A DNA stretch of 64,000 nucleotides from Aricia agestis (Eukaryota > Arthropoda > Insecta > Lepidoptera > Lycaenidae): the NCBI RefSeq assembly GCF_905147365.1, contig NC_056409.1, forward strand, positions 20,837,001 to 20,901,000, written 5' to 3'. The notes under the pieces are model-generated. The model saw only the letters and a list, made by a program, of their open reading frames with translations. It was not told the origin of the DNA and made no database searches. Below are positions 1 through 11,411 of the stretch, piece after piece. Within the stretch, counting starts at the first letter, position 1, and every line of letters starts with the position of its first letter. Position numbers and translations under genes: made by a program.

Positions 1-69
1 CTTCTAGACTCCACTATTAGAGTAATAATATTTTAGGGAGCCAGTAATTCTGGTTACAGTCTGGGCCTG

Positions 70-213
70 TAGAGAAGTGGCAAAGCGCTAACGCTAACGC
101 TAGAGCGCTACAAAATGTATGCGGTTTGACATAAGTCATCGCTTCGCTAGCGAATACTAATGTCAAATCCATACATTTTGTAGCGTTAGCGTTAGGGTTT
201 TGCCACTTGTCTA
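70..213. mobile_element. Palindromic MITE, TAGACAAGTGGCAA family
   Basis: A 144-bp foldback whose ends are TAGAGAAGTGGCAAA and its complement TTTGCCACTTGTCTA. The arms continue inward through GCTAACG repeats to a shared ACAAAATGTATG block, and the centre has further inverted pairs (GACATAAGT / ACTAATGTC). No coding capacity. The same terminal sequence recurs at 45946-46326 and a related inner block at 36047-36200, so this is a dispersed family. The TA at each end is compatible with a Tc1/mariner-type target, but the superfamily is inferred. Confidence 0.75.
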
Positions 214-471
214 CGGGGGCTGGTCGGAGCGTGTAGAGGGGTCGCGACGTTAGCACGAGGCGAGTGGCCGCGACACAAGTGGGTCACGGTGTTTTACGGC
301 GGCGGTGCTCCTGAAAGCCTTTTCGCCCGTTTGTATAGAAATTTCGTTACTCAAACACATTTGAATAAATATTCACTTCAATTGGAAAATTATAATTAGC
401 TGCGATGGAATTTCTAATGGGGAAAAGTGGCTTCATTTAAAAGTCATCAAGGACATTATATTATTATATTT

Positions 472-650
472 AACTAGCTGTCCCGGCAAACGTTGTTTTG
501 CCATATATTTTTTTTGGTATGAAAAATAGATGTTGGCCGATTCTCAAACCTACTCAATATGCTCACAAAATTTCATCAAAATCGGACAAGCTGTTTCAGA
601 GGAGTATGGCAACGAAAACTGACACGAGAATTTTATATATTAGATTTAAT
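472..650 (+). repeat. Short RTE-like retroelement tail
   Basis: Starts with ACTAGCTGTCCCGGCAAACG and runs through AAAATTTCATCAAAATCGG to an AT-rich end at about 650. The same opening and the sentence-like core (host-wide TCGG...GTTT block) recur inverted at 30116-30426. This is a non-coding retroelement remnant common in Lepidoptera; the RTE attribution is by resemblance only. Confidence 0.6.
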
Positions 651-1353
651 CTATTGAATATTTTGCAGTAGATACTAATTTGGCATCACTGTGAAGTAGC
701 TATTAGCTAAGCAGAAAATGTGTTTATCTGTCTGTTACCTTTACACTTTCGACGTGACAGTGTATCTCTATACTAAATTTCAAGTAAATCAGGTTAGCGA
801 TTTAAACATACAGACACCGGAGGACATAGGATTGTTTTTATCACGAAAAAAAAACGGTTTTGGCACACATCTAGTTCTCAATAATAATTGAGTAACCAAA
901 ATCCTAAATCAGCAAACACATCTAACATCCCGCATGACAATTCACGCGTACCACCGTGATATTATACCTATCCACCATGAAAAACATTTGAAGAGATAAC
1001 AAAAGCAAATCTGACATATTCTATTATGATCAAACAACCCATATAGCTCACGGAATTGTTCTAACTGACAAAACAACGTGTAACAAAAGAAAACATTTGA
1101 TCAAAATGAAGAGATCATTTGAAATTGAATCGTGTTTTGGGTGAATCCCCCCTGCTTCCCCCCTCCGCCGCGCTGGTATCTGTGAAACCGACATGTGCTT
1201 CTTTTATTTCTCCCCCCGCACACATCCTGAAACGTATCCTTTGTGCGGTTCTATTTTTACTATTTCAATGGCGCACTCGAGCGGATGTTCGAGTGATTTT
1301 CATCTTATTTTTTTCTAATATTGAGTATATAACTGTGTTTATCCACAATATTA
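651..1353. other. No gene seen
   Basis: AT-rich DNA. An open frame at 1119-1361 crosses a C-rich patch (1147-1172) and has no recognisable domain, so I do not call it. Confidence 0.5.
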
Positions 1354-1432
1354 TTTGGTAGAGTTCTATTATAACTCAAATATATTATAACATTACTATA
1401 ATACATTTGAGCTATAATAGAACTCTACCAAA
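1354..1432. mobile_element. 79-bp foldback MITE
   Basis: Ends are TTTGGTAGAGTTCTATTATA and its reverse complement, closing on an AT-rich centre. The arms match almost fully over about 30 bp. No coding capacity and no second copy noticed in this window. Confidence 0.65.
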
Positions 1433-2823
1433 ATGTGAAAACCAAAATTTTAAAACCAAATTGTAAGTTAATATAGAGCAAAACACCCAAAGCTCTTCAC
1501 TTAAGCCCTGCTGCAGCTAAATAACTGCTTAATAAGGTTTCGTAGTCTCTATACACTTAATAATGAGTTTTTAGAGTTCAAAAACTTCATAACGTCAAAG
1601 ACAAAAATATTAGCTTTAAATCTTAACTACACAGGCTCCTACTTAAGATCGTTATGCAATTTGTTCGACGGCAAACTCTTTGAGACTTAAGCAGCCCATA
1701 AGTGCACGGCCCGGGAAATGAGTACTTACCCTAGTTTACTAAGCTATTATTAAAGCAGCAGTGTATTACCTGAAAGAGAAAGAAAGAATTTTAAATAACG
1801 CTGTTTTTACATAGTTTAATTTAACATGGTATTTTTTTCGCCCATGTGTAATGATCCCCTTACTAATAAAAGTATTTACAAAGGAAATACGAGGTTTCGT
1901 CGTGTATAATATTGCAAGTCGCATGATAGATAAAGGCAGCGGACCTTGAAGTCGTAGTCTACCTAGTACGTTATGTAAATAATAAATATATTTACTAGTA
2001 AGAACGTTAAGGTCAGTACATACCGCCACTTTATGCGACATTTTTCGAAAACTTTTGATGCAAAATGAAATTGTTAATGTTTAATGTTAAAATCAAATTA
2101 TTAATGTTTAATGTTAAATGTTAAAATAAAAGATCGAATTAATATCAAGCTGTAACACTGATATTGACAAGTGCTTCGTAACTTTCGAATCGTAAGGTAT
2201 TATTTATTGAGGTACTGACTATCGGATGAATGCAGAGAACCGACCTTATTGTCGGTAAGTTCAGTCTGTAGATTGTAGATATACCATAGTCATCTACCTC
2301 GATTCCATTAAAAACGCACAGTAACTTTTCTTGTCATTTTAGTGCATTGTTAGAGGAAATTCTGCATCACGGTACATTTTTCGTCCATGCTACTTCACTC
2401 TAAAATATTATTCCATAGAGAGTTGCAGCGTAATATATGTGCCTTAATAACTGCAGGTGCTCCTAATGTTAAAGTTTCATACTTTACAACAGCGTATGGG
2501 GAAGCTAGCGTGGACTTTTTTTTTTTACCAACTTTAGTGTCAAAAGTTTAATTTTATTTCACTTCCAATGCGACCTTCTCAATATAAAGTACAAAATGTT
2601 GTACGTATTTATTTCCAAAGGTTGATTCAAGAAAAGTCTTTGGGAAATTGACATGACACATTATACAAAATTATTCGTTGAAAATAGTCGTTCATGTTCT
2701 TAGCAATGAGGGGGCCAGAATGACGTGGAGGGAAGGGAATAATGATCGTATACAGATATTATGGCTGCTGAAACCACTATTTCTCTATGGTAAAACCACC
2801 AAATAAGCTAATAATGGTTTACC
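1433..2823. other. No gene seen; small tandem repeat at 2069-2127
   Basis: AT-rich sequence without supported genes. At 2069-2127 a unit containing TTAATGTTTAATGTTAAA occurs twice in tandem with small changes. Short open frames here (for example 1766-2041 on the - strand) have no family features. Confidence 0.5.
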
Positions 2824-2831
2824 GTATAGTT

Positions 2832-4334
2832 CAGTGGTACTCAACCTTTTTTTTATACGGGCCGCAAACACGTTTTGGTCTTTGTGTCGTGGGCGGCAGC
2901 CAACATTTTTAGGGTTAAAAATATAACGTTCTTAAAAATTGGCGCTTTAAAAGTGGAAACATTTTCACTGCTTGTACGACAACTTTGCAGTATTTCTATT
3001 TGAACAGATCTGCAAGGGCAGGCTGATGCTGTATGAAGCGCTCGGCAAGACGGCGCAGATGACATCCCGGAGGAGAGACGGAAGCGAACGAAGCTTGCAG
3101 GACATCATCTCCCTGCTCAAGCAGACTAATCCTGCGGAATTGCCGGTATTTGTGGCCAGGCAGCTCCACAAATTGCCGGCGGTATCGACGGACCACGTCA
3201 ACGTCTCCAGCCTGCTCCAGAAGTTCAACATCATGAGGGCAGGGCTGGACGAGATGCGAGGTAGATTGGATGCCTCGGAATCCACCATCAGTGAGTGACG
3301 TAGTGAATTATTACAATTAAAAAGTAATCATTCATTATGTAGGTCACCCCAGCATCCGATCGACTCGATAAATATGCGTCGCGGAGCTCAGCGTGACTCG
3401 CCGTTTTGCACGTCAGCGAAATCGAGTGGCTCAGCAACAGCCGCCGCCGTCAGCTCGCCGTCCGCGTCACCGCGTGACGTCGACATGAAATTGAGGCCAT
3501 CGACTCAAGCGAAAGATTATGCAAGCGTCGCTGCTTGCCCCGCACCGCCCCCGCGGGCAAAGGCGAGGGGTGCAAAGGAGGGCCGCAAGGCTGAACATCT
3601 TCGACTCGACAGGGATGAGAGCAGGAGGTGCGACGAGGAGGGCTTCGTTCTGGTGGAGAGGAGGAAGAAGAGGAAGCCCACCGTCCGCAACCACCGCGGC
3701 ACCGCACCTTATGTGCCCGAGCTGCGCCTGCGGAGCGAAGTGCCCGCGACGCCGCTCTACGTGTCGCGCCTGCACTGGTCCATGACGGTCGAAGACATCG
3801 TAAACTACATCCGCGAGAAGACCACCTACACCTTGAGGGTGGAGCGTCTGCACTCTCGCCACAAAATGAATTTTAGTTCCTTTGTGGTGAGAGTGCTGAC
3901 TCAAGTTTTATCCATCTTCGAGGTGGAGGAGTTCTGGCCCGCCGGTGTAGTTTACCGGAGGTTCTGGGGGAGGCTCTCGAACGAAGCGCGCATCACGTCG
4001 CCGAAAGAGACTTTACGTGATAAAGTGTAGTGTGATTGTGTGTGTGAATGTGTAAATAATATATATTAGGATAAAATTGTTCGGTGTGCATCTGTTGTCT
4101 GATTGCCATAACACAAGTTTTTACTTAGCATGGGATTAGACGACGTGATGTACGCTACCTAGCTTTTATACTATTGTATATTATTGTATGCTTAATAAAG
4201 AATTTTGATTTTTTTTTAATTTTTTGAATTTGGCCGGTAGGCGTGAATTTCAAAATGTTTTAACTACACACTACACACTGATAAAGTCCCAGCGAGCCGC
4301 ATGCATCCAGCGGGCCGCAGGTTGAGTATAGCTA
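2832..4334 (+). mobile_element. hAT-like terminal-inverted-repeat element holding a LINE ORF1 fragment
   Basis: The left end CAGTGGTACTCAACC is mirrored on the right by GGTTGAGTATAGCTA (11 of 15 positions pair). Just inside both ends lies GGGCCGC, a subterminal motif. Flanks are GTATAGTT (2824-2831) and CTATAGTC (4335-4342), matching at 6 of 8 positions, as expected for an old 8-bp hAT target duplication. The terminal CAGTGG...CTCAACC is typical of hAT elements. There is no transposase. The interior is occupied by a decayed LINE ORF1 (see 2972-4030), probably a later insertion. Confidence is good for a TIR element and moderate for hAT. Confidence 0.6.
2972..4030 (+). pseudogene. LINE ORF1-like protein, broken by one in-frame stop
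   Basis: Two open stretches, 2972-3295 and 3299-4027, share one reading frame and are separated only by the TGA at 3296-3298. They look like one former ORF1 of a non-LTR retrotransposon. The first part (about 108 residues) holds the block VARQLHKLPAV and a heptad-like C-terminal end. The second part is basic (RRKKRKP) and then has an RRM-like region with PLYVSRLHW, FSSFVVRV and FWPAGVVYRR, blocks I recall from ORF1-type proteins of CR1/L2-like LINEs in insects. No ATG starts the first part (TTG at 2972), so the 5' end is truncated or lies upstream. After the stop at 4028 comes a short 3' tail with AATAAAG near 4195 followed by a T/A-rich run. No reverse transcriptase follows. The family name is inference; a decayed RNA-binding retroelement protein is the safer statement. 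Confidence 0.6.
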
Positions 4335-4342
4335 CTATAGTC

Positions 4343-4989
4343 CCGAATACTCGAAAATTATAAGCAACCAACAACTACAGCTATATAATATAATACGCGA
4401 AAATTATAAGCAACCAAATAGTTCAACATTAACTCTCCATTAACTCTCCTGGCTGTACTGCAGGTTGTTAAGTACAATAAATCTATCACAGTCGAGTCGG
4501 AGCGGGGTATCGTTTTCTTATTTCTCAGGATCGTTACTTAGGTACAAACTTAGTGTTTTCCGATGGAACAAGATACTCCATTTACCTAAATACTTTTTTA
4601 TTTAACTTGGCGATTCGTAGGACTTAAAGTGAGTTTTTATTGAATACCAAGGTAGAAAGTGTTCTTAAAGACGTTGTTTTCAAGAGATATCTTTTGTAAT
4701 TAACTTTACTTCATTTTAATTTACTCTTTTGTTTAACTAAGCTAAATTCAGCTTCAAAACTTAGATGTAGGTATATAATAGGAATATTTCGGAAAAATTC
4801 TGGCTACGTGAAGGCTTTTTCTGTCACATGAACGTTGTCAATCCATGTCCCGAGTTTTTTTTTTTTAAATAAGTTGGAGTTTAAACTTTCAAAAGTAGAA
4901 CACTGGTATTTAATGCACAATGCACATGACCGATTTAAAGCGACATTTAGCTGATGATGAGAAAGGGTAAAACCGCGAGCCTGAAACTG
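4343..4989. other. No gene seen
   Basis: AT-rich, no open frame of note. Contains the repeated phrase CGAAAATTATAAGCAACCAA at about 4353 and 4395. Confidence 0.5.
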
Positions 4990-5053
4990 AATTCAGAAAA
5001 AGCTTTGATCAGGCTGTTTCAGTAAACAGCCTGATCGAAGCTATTTCTGAATT
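4990..5053. repeat. Foldback hairpin, 30-bp arms, 4-nt loop
   Basis: Arms 4990-5019 and 5024-5053 pair with two mismatches around the loop CAGT. The stem includes GATCAGGCTGTTT. It matches no other repeat in the window and is too short to be a conventional MITE with a target site. Confidence 0.8.
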
Positions 5054-6029
5054 TCTACGAATCTGATCCTTATCTCGTATTGTCAGAGGCAAAAATAACT
5101 AGGAACCGTCTCAAGTGTTTATAAACTCAAGTTTATAAAAGTAACTTTCACATCTATTGAATAGAAATACTTTACCGGACTTTGGTTAAACATTGTTTAC
5201 AGTCCGTAAATATATTTGATGAAACCTATAACACATTACATAGCAACAAAACTCTTTATTATACCTTGTAAATTTACTCCATCATAGGTTTTTGTACGGG
5301 CACGGGGGAATACCCGACACCCGATCGCCGCGTGCTGCGTACCGCAACGTTTTTACCTCTACCCCGGGGATTTCCCTCCACACACCCATTGTTTGCGGTA
5401 TCATATTGTTATATATAAAAAGATTTTTTACAGAAAATAAAGGTCATGATAAAATATCATGATTATAAAGGCAAGTCAAGCAATTTAATAAACAACTGCT
5501 TATGTAGTAAATAAAGTTCAGTTTTAAATGGCTATTGTAAAAACGCATACAATAGTTTTATTTTTTATTTTTTTGCAGCAAAACTTAATAAACTGAACGA
5601 TATAAGCAATATATAAAATAAGTCCTAAATTATAGTCTAAGAGAAACAATAAATAAGCGATCAAGTATGATATATCGCGACATAAGCTGGCGCTCGTTTA
5701 CCCGCGGGTAAGTGATTGTCAGGTAAAAGATTACCTGAGGTAAGCGATTACCTCGGCGACAGGTATCGATCGCGGCCCGTAAATGACCCCTCTGTCCATT
5801 TTATCTTCATTTTTCTTTAACCGCCTGTATTATAAACCGGTCAGGTGTGATTTTCGGTGTTTGTATAGCGGTCAGTAAGAACATATTTTGTAATATTTCA
5901 CTAGGTAACTCTGACTTCGGGTTTATAATAATAAATGTTTTTCTTTAATACGATAATCGCTTTAGGTGAACCGTGCTCGCCCGAACCGGGCGCGTTTGGC
6001 CCTATAGTCAAATGTAATCTAGAGTAGTA
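5054..6029. other. No gene seen; triple small palindrome at 5698-5754
   Basis: Mostly AT-rich. A GC-rich patch at 5290-5400 has no coding signal. Three small palindromes built on GGTAA/TTACC stand in a row at 5698-5711, 5720-5737 and 5737-5754. Confidence 0.5.
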
Positions 6030-6386
6030 TACCTTTTTTTTTAAATAATAATAAGGGGGCAAACGAGCAAACGGGTCACCTGATGGAAAGCAACATCCGT
6101 CGCCCATGGACACTCGCAGCATCAGAAGAGCTGCAAGTGCGTTGCCGGCCTTTTAAGAGGGAATAGGGTAATAGGGGAGGGTAGGGAAGGGAAGGGAATA
6201 GGGGAAGGTAGGGAAGGGAATAGGGGAGGGCAGGGAAGGGAATAGGGTAGGGGATTGGGCCTCCGGTAAACTCACTCACTCGTCGAAACACAGCGCAAGC
6301 GCTGTTTCACGCCGGTTTTCTGTGAGAACGTGGTATTTCTCCGGTCGAGCCGTCCCATTCGTGCCGAAGCATGGCTCTCCCACGTA
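6030..6386 (-). repeat. Poly-A retroposon (GTCACCTGATGG-core family), copy 1
   Basis: Read on the - strand it starts at ACGTGGGAGAGCCATGCTTC, contains the hairpin ACAGCGCTTGCGCTGT and a variable minisatellite of CCCTTCCCTA type, then GCCGGCAACGCACTTGC and CCATCAGGTGACCC, and ends in a poly-A run (poly-T at 6031-6041 on the + strand). Six copies occur in this window. A tail of A's with a fixed 3' end is what a SINE or 5'-truncated LINE leaves; which LINE mobilises it cannot be seen. Confidence 0.75.
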
Positions 6387-6604
6387 TAAAATTTGCAATG
6401 TTCTTAAAATCAAATTCGCACAATACAGTGACAAGTTTAAAGCGACCTGAAAAAAACATTGTTCGGTTTTCAAAAGTTATTTGAAACTACGCTTAAAAAA
6501 CGTATGTGCTCTATTTAGGCGCTCTAATATAATGCTAGTCTGCTACATAAACATTAAAACTAGGCATTTCATAAAATTAAATGATAGGCTTTCGAAACCA
6601 TATC

Positions 6605-6668
6605 GTAGAATAGTTCAAATCTCGTAGCGCCACTACGCCGTAGCACCGTAGCGCCTCTACGCCGTAGA
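6605..6668. repeat. Short CGTAGCGCC repeats
   Basis: Degenerate copies of CGTAGCGCC / CTACGCCGTAG stand side by side, some inverted. No family recognised. Confidence 0.5.
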
Positions 6669-6850
6669 AGCCTCCAGTAATATTCGCCCGTAATAGTGAA
6701 TCAGCCGAACGAATGGGAGCAATATTTTTGATTTATCTTCGTACAATGTGATATTATTTTCGTAAGCGCTAATATATTGTGCTATATCGTTTTACAATGT
6801 ATTCTACTTAGAATAACTTGTAATTGGCTGAATTAATAAGCGCCCGCCCG

Positions 6851-6996
6851 AACGCGCGGTTTGGCCGGCGAGATCACAAGCTAATGTAAGTATTGACTAT
6901 TCTATAATATGTATAATATATAATTTATTTAAATAGCGTCATGTCATTTACATACATTTGCTTGTGATCTCGCGGTGTACCCACCAAACCACGCGT
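6851..6996. mobile_element. Inverted-repeat element, GCTTGTGATCTCGC family
   Basis: Outer arms carry CGCGCGGTTTGG and its complement near CCAAACCACGCG; inner arms carry GCGAGATCACAAGC and GCTTGTGATCTCGC. About 146 bp, with an AT-rich centre. A half copy with GCGAGATCCCAAGC lies at 8180-8280. Confidence 0.6.
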
Positions 6997-9351
6997 TCAC
7001 GTCGCTGCATCTAAATTCATAAAACGCTTTTTCATAGTTTTCGAGCAGATTTTGTGAACGGCGAGCGGCGAACATGATTCGCAAATATTATTCCTGGTTA
7101 CGTTCTTTGCGTAGGCTAAACTGACATCGTACTGTAAATACCTAGTATTTCGAATAGTTTTCGGCCACGAGCCGAACTTTATGGAGCGGTATTAAATATA
7201 GTTCCCCTAATTTTTTTTTTTTAAAGTGAAAAGTTGCTAAATTGTTTTTTCCGCATTAATACCTATGGCTAAGCCAAAAGAGTTTATACTAAGCCAAAAG
7301 AGATTAAAACATAATTTTATATCATTTTACATCATTTTATATTTACATTACCTATCCTTTGTATTATTAAAATTTATATAATTTCATACAATAAATCTCA
7401 TTCAAAATATCAGAAGAGATATATTTCAGCTGCATTTAAAGAGATTTCCACTTCAAAACGTCGAGTGTAGAGAGAAATGTATCTGGACTCTCGAGCGGGG
7501 AAATTCTGAAGATTCCGTTCCGTTTCGCGCCGAACACTAAAGTTTCAATAAAAAAGAGAATCGCCAGGTGTCGGAAGTGCATTTTTCGAAGAGAGCTCTT
7601 TTTGAAATTCCATACCTCATAAAGCATGTCGCTTTGATGGAATGTAATTAAACCGAGTTAAAATTATTATTATATTAACTGGATTTAATTACACTCCAGT
7701 AACTATAATTTTACTGTAATGTGACCTCTTCACGTTAACTATGATGAACAAATACAGGCCATCATGAACTTTTATTTGTTCTTCACCAAAAAGATTTTAT
7801 TTTAAGTTTTAGATACACTCACTTATCGACAAAGACATAACTCTACGTAGCTACGATCCATAAAACATGTAGCCTAATATAGATACATAAATTCCAGCCA
7901 AATTAGAATTAGTCAATGTACGGTGGCAGAAATTAAACAATATACAGGCAAACTGTGTTTAGGGTCGCCAGTTAAAATACCTGCATGGCGCAGGTTGGGG
8001 TAAGTGCGCATAACAAGTAAAGTTTTATACTCGGGAGTATGGCCGGCATCGTCTAATTCAGGTATTACGACGGGCGTCGGTTAGCGCGTTGATTTTTACG
8101 GCCGCATAAAATTTCACTTAACGTGCGTACGAGCTACAGTCGAAGGTGTGAGACGAGGCAGACTTCTTAGGCTCGATTTATATGCGGCGGCGCGAATGAG
8201 CGGTTTGATCGCTACACCGCGAGATCCCAAGCAATTGTATGTATGACCACGCCGCTATTTAAGATTGCGACTAACCCAAAAAATCAAACATCGTCCTTCT
8301 CTCTTCACACTCACGCCGGTCTTTTATATGCCAGGTGAAAAAGGACGACACAAAATCATCGCCAAGTTAGTTTTTTCTTAATAACTCGATAAATATACAT
8401 CATTTTAAAAATCCGCTAGGTCAATGTCTCAATGATAGAATTTTATACAATGTGTTAAAATATTAACTTAGTTTAATGCACGGTTATGTCAATATAATAT
8501 GAAAATTAGATGCATCTTTGTGATTTTTTCTATCGAAAAATTTTAAGATATCGTATATTTGCTCAAATCAAATTCTTGGAAATATAATGTAGTATCTATG
8601 TTTAGAAGATGAAACAATTCGGGGCTTATTTTCAAGTATAAAAATAAATTATAAAATCGTAAGTTTTGGGTTAGTCGCCCTCTTAAATAAATCGTTACAA
8701 CATTACAATTGCTCGTTCGCGTGAGCACATACAAACCCAGGCTTAGTATTGGATACCGATGCTGAGTTCTGAATTAGACCTTACGCCAAGAGAGAGAGAG
8801 CTGTCAACTCTGATACGTTAAATTGCAATATGTTATGTTGCAGCACGCTCTAGTGCATTTTGCCGGTCAACGGCGTTTTGCGCATACGGGAATAAAAATA
8901 TTGACAATATTTTTACCTCTCTCACGGTTCCGGCTATACATATTCTGTACGTTTACGCACGTCATTGCGTATGCGGGGGTTGTACCGCCGGCGGCTTTGC
9001 GGTAACTTTTCATTGTGATGCCCCACTTTTTGTGTTCGCGTAATTTTGTTAAGCTCTGTACGAATATGTCTGAGCTACTCGCGCAAAATTATAATGAGCT
9101 GCTTTTGTAACATATTTTAGGTATTGCATGTAAAGGTATTACGATTAAAAGATAATTGTAGCGGTGTGTAGATCGTTGTGCAGACTTTTGTGACATTCTC
9201 TATTTTATTGTGTTTAATTATTGTCACATAACATTAATAATGTCTCGATGTAATGGTGTTAAATTAGACGCTTTTAGTAAACACTATAATGGTAAATAGT
9301 ACAAAAATCATAGAACGAAAATTTTTATAGTAGCGTTTATATTATATGTAT
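6997..9351. other. No gene seen; two inverted-repeat pairs
   Basis: No supported gene. A 23-bp inverted pair with a 13-nt centre lies at 7639-7661 / 7675-7697 (about 3 mismatches). A second pair, GCGACTAACCCAAAA near 8269 and TTTTGGGTTAGTCGC near 8664, brackets about 380 bp of AT-rich DNA next to the half element at 8180-8280. The open frame at 8823-9005 has no recognisable features. Confidence 0.5.
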
Positions 9352-10687
9352 ACTAGCTGTTGCCCGCGACTTCGTCCGCGTGGACTTCAGTTTATAGCGC
9401 GCGGTGTCAATAAAATTGGTGTCAAAAAGCTTTTTAAAACCCTGGTACCCCTTAAATCAAAATACCCAAAACAGCCGTGTAGTGTGCACATAATATGATT
9501 TTTTTTTAATTAAACTTTTATCTACCTTTTAAAGCTTATTTAGCGGTAGGTACACAACTTAGCTGCATAATGCATTACACAACTTTAGCTTTGCCCAATA
9601 GCCAATACCCATAGGCCATAAACTATTTAGTATTTATTATTGGTAGACTGTTGTTTCTGATTTCTATGTTGGTACGTGAGTTATTTAATAACATGTATAA
9701 CAATCGAAAGAATCCTAATATTAACTCAACATGGTACCACCTCTTATAGAAATACATATGACTCTTGGCGCCATCTGTTCCACTTTTTGGAACTAACTTA
9801 ATTTGAACAAATTTACGCATAAACACCCCCTTACAACCCCTTTTTCCAGTAAGAAGTAGCCTATGTCCTTTCTCAGGCTTTAGACTATCTGTGTACAAAA
9901 TTTCATTACAATCGGTTCAGTAGTTTTGGCGCTGTTGTTTTTGAATTTGATATCTAATCTAAGTTGGTAGGTGAGTTCTTAGTTAATAACGTGTATAACA
10001 ATCGAAAAAATCGAACAATCTATTTTAACATGGTACCACCTCTTATAGAAATACGCATGAGCAAGCAATAGCGCGATCTAAGGGACTCTTGGTGCCATCT
10101 ATTTTGAGTTTTTGGAACTAACTTAATTTGACCAAATTTACGCATTTTCACCCCCTTACCCTTTTCCAGTTAAAAAGTAGCCTATGTCCTTTCTCAGGCT
10201 TTAGACTATCTGTGTACAAAATTTCATTACAATCGGTTCAGTAGTTTTGGCGTGAAAGCGATACAGACAGACAGAGATACTTTCGCATTTATAATATTAG
10301 CATAGAACGTATATAACAATCGAAAGAATCTAAAAGTCAAGATTAACATGGTACCATCTCTTATAGAAATACGCATGAGCAAGCAATAGCGCGATCTAGG
10401 GGACTCTTGGCGCCATCTATTTTGAGTTTTCGGAACTAACTTAATTTGACCAAATTTACGCATTTTCACCCCCTTACCCTTTTCCAGTTAAAAAGCCTAA
10501 AAGCTAAAGCCTGAGAAAGGACATAGGCTACTTTTCCAGTTAAAAAGTAGCCTATGTCCTTTCTCAGGCTTTAGACTATCTGTGTACAAAATTTCATTAC
10601 AATCGGTTCAGTAGTTTTGGCGTGAAAGCGAGACAGACAGACAGACAGACAGACAGAGATACTTTCGCATTTATAATATTAGTATAG
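9352..10687 (+). repeat. Array of RTE-like retroelement tails
   Basis: Begins with ACTAGCTGTTGCCCGCGACT. The tail block GTAGCCTATGTCCTTTCTCA, then CAATCGGTTCAGTAGTTTTG, then GACAGACA and ATAATATTAG, recurs with ends near 10,307 and 10,683, plus an incomplete copy near 9,945. The pieces carry the same internal ACTCTTGGCGCCATCT phrase, so this is a series of related insertions or local duplications. A 5'-truncated non-LTR element family is likely (RTE-like, by resemblance). The open frames across it are not genes. Confidence 0.65.
10504..10574. repeat. Foldback inside the RTE-like array, 32-bp arms
   Basis: 10504-10535 is the exact reverse complement of 10543-10574, with a 7-nt centre. One arm is the usual tail block; the other is an inverted local copy of it. 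Confidence 0.85.
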
Positions 10688-11126
10688 ATAATATTCTAAC
10701 GTATTAAAAACTATAAACAAAAACATACTAACTAATAAGTATGATTAGTTCTATGTTACAATAAAGTAAAAAATAAAACGCCATCTGTTGAATCGTATTA
10801 GAACTAAAATGTTCATTGCGTCGATATATTTCTGGATTTTTTATAATATTATACATAAAATATGTTAAAGATTTTTGAAATTTTATTTTAATACACATCC
10901 AAGACCCAGGAACATTGAAAACTTTTTGTTCCGCCTGCGGGACTCGAACCCAGGACCCCCGGGATGAGCGCTGGCCACGCGCAATGCGAATTAATTTTCA
11001 TCGATATTTTCATGGAAATAAGATATTTTCCCACATCAAAATGTAGCCTATGTCCTTTCTCAGACTCTAGAATAACTGTGTACAAAATTTCATTGCAATC
11101 GGTTCAGTAGTTTTGGCGTGAAAGCA

Positions 11127-11161
<35 letters not shown>

Positions 11162-11189
11162 GATACTTTCGCATTTATAATATTAGTAT
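10688..11189 (+). repeat. Duplicated segment, copy A
   Basis: A segment of about 500 bp repeated at 11412-11928. It carries AT-rich leader, a SINE piece in reverse orientation (tRNA B-box complement GGGACTCGAACC near 10939), the RTE-like tail block and a (GACA)n run at about 11131-11161. Both copies contain the same SINE fragment at the same point, so they arose by duplication and not by two insertions. The 198-nt stretch 10888-11085 is the same in both copies as far as read. Confidence 0.8.
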
Positions 11190-11411
11190 GGATAATAAAG
11201 TAGGTATGATTAGTTCTGTTACAATAATGAAGTAAAAAATAAAACGCCATCTGCTTTCATATATTAGAATTAAAATGTTGATTGCATTGGTATATTTTCT
11301 GGATGGAATATAGGCCAACACGGTACACTCGAACTCCTTAGAAATGCAGTAGGAGTTCTATAAGATAAGATAGATTGATTATTATTATACCAAGTGATAA
11401 TATTATTAAAC
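11190..11411 (+). repeat. Partial third copy between the two duplicates
   Basis: The phrases TATGATTAGTTCT, AAAACGCCATCTG and ATATTTTCTGGAT recur here in the same order as in the flanking duplicates, but the SINE piece and tail are absent. Confidence 0.6.

Noticed and set aside
8823..9005. Small secreted peptide gene
   Set aside because: 60-residue frame with no clear signal peptide cleavage pattern or cysteine framework.
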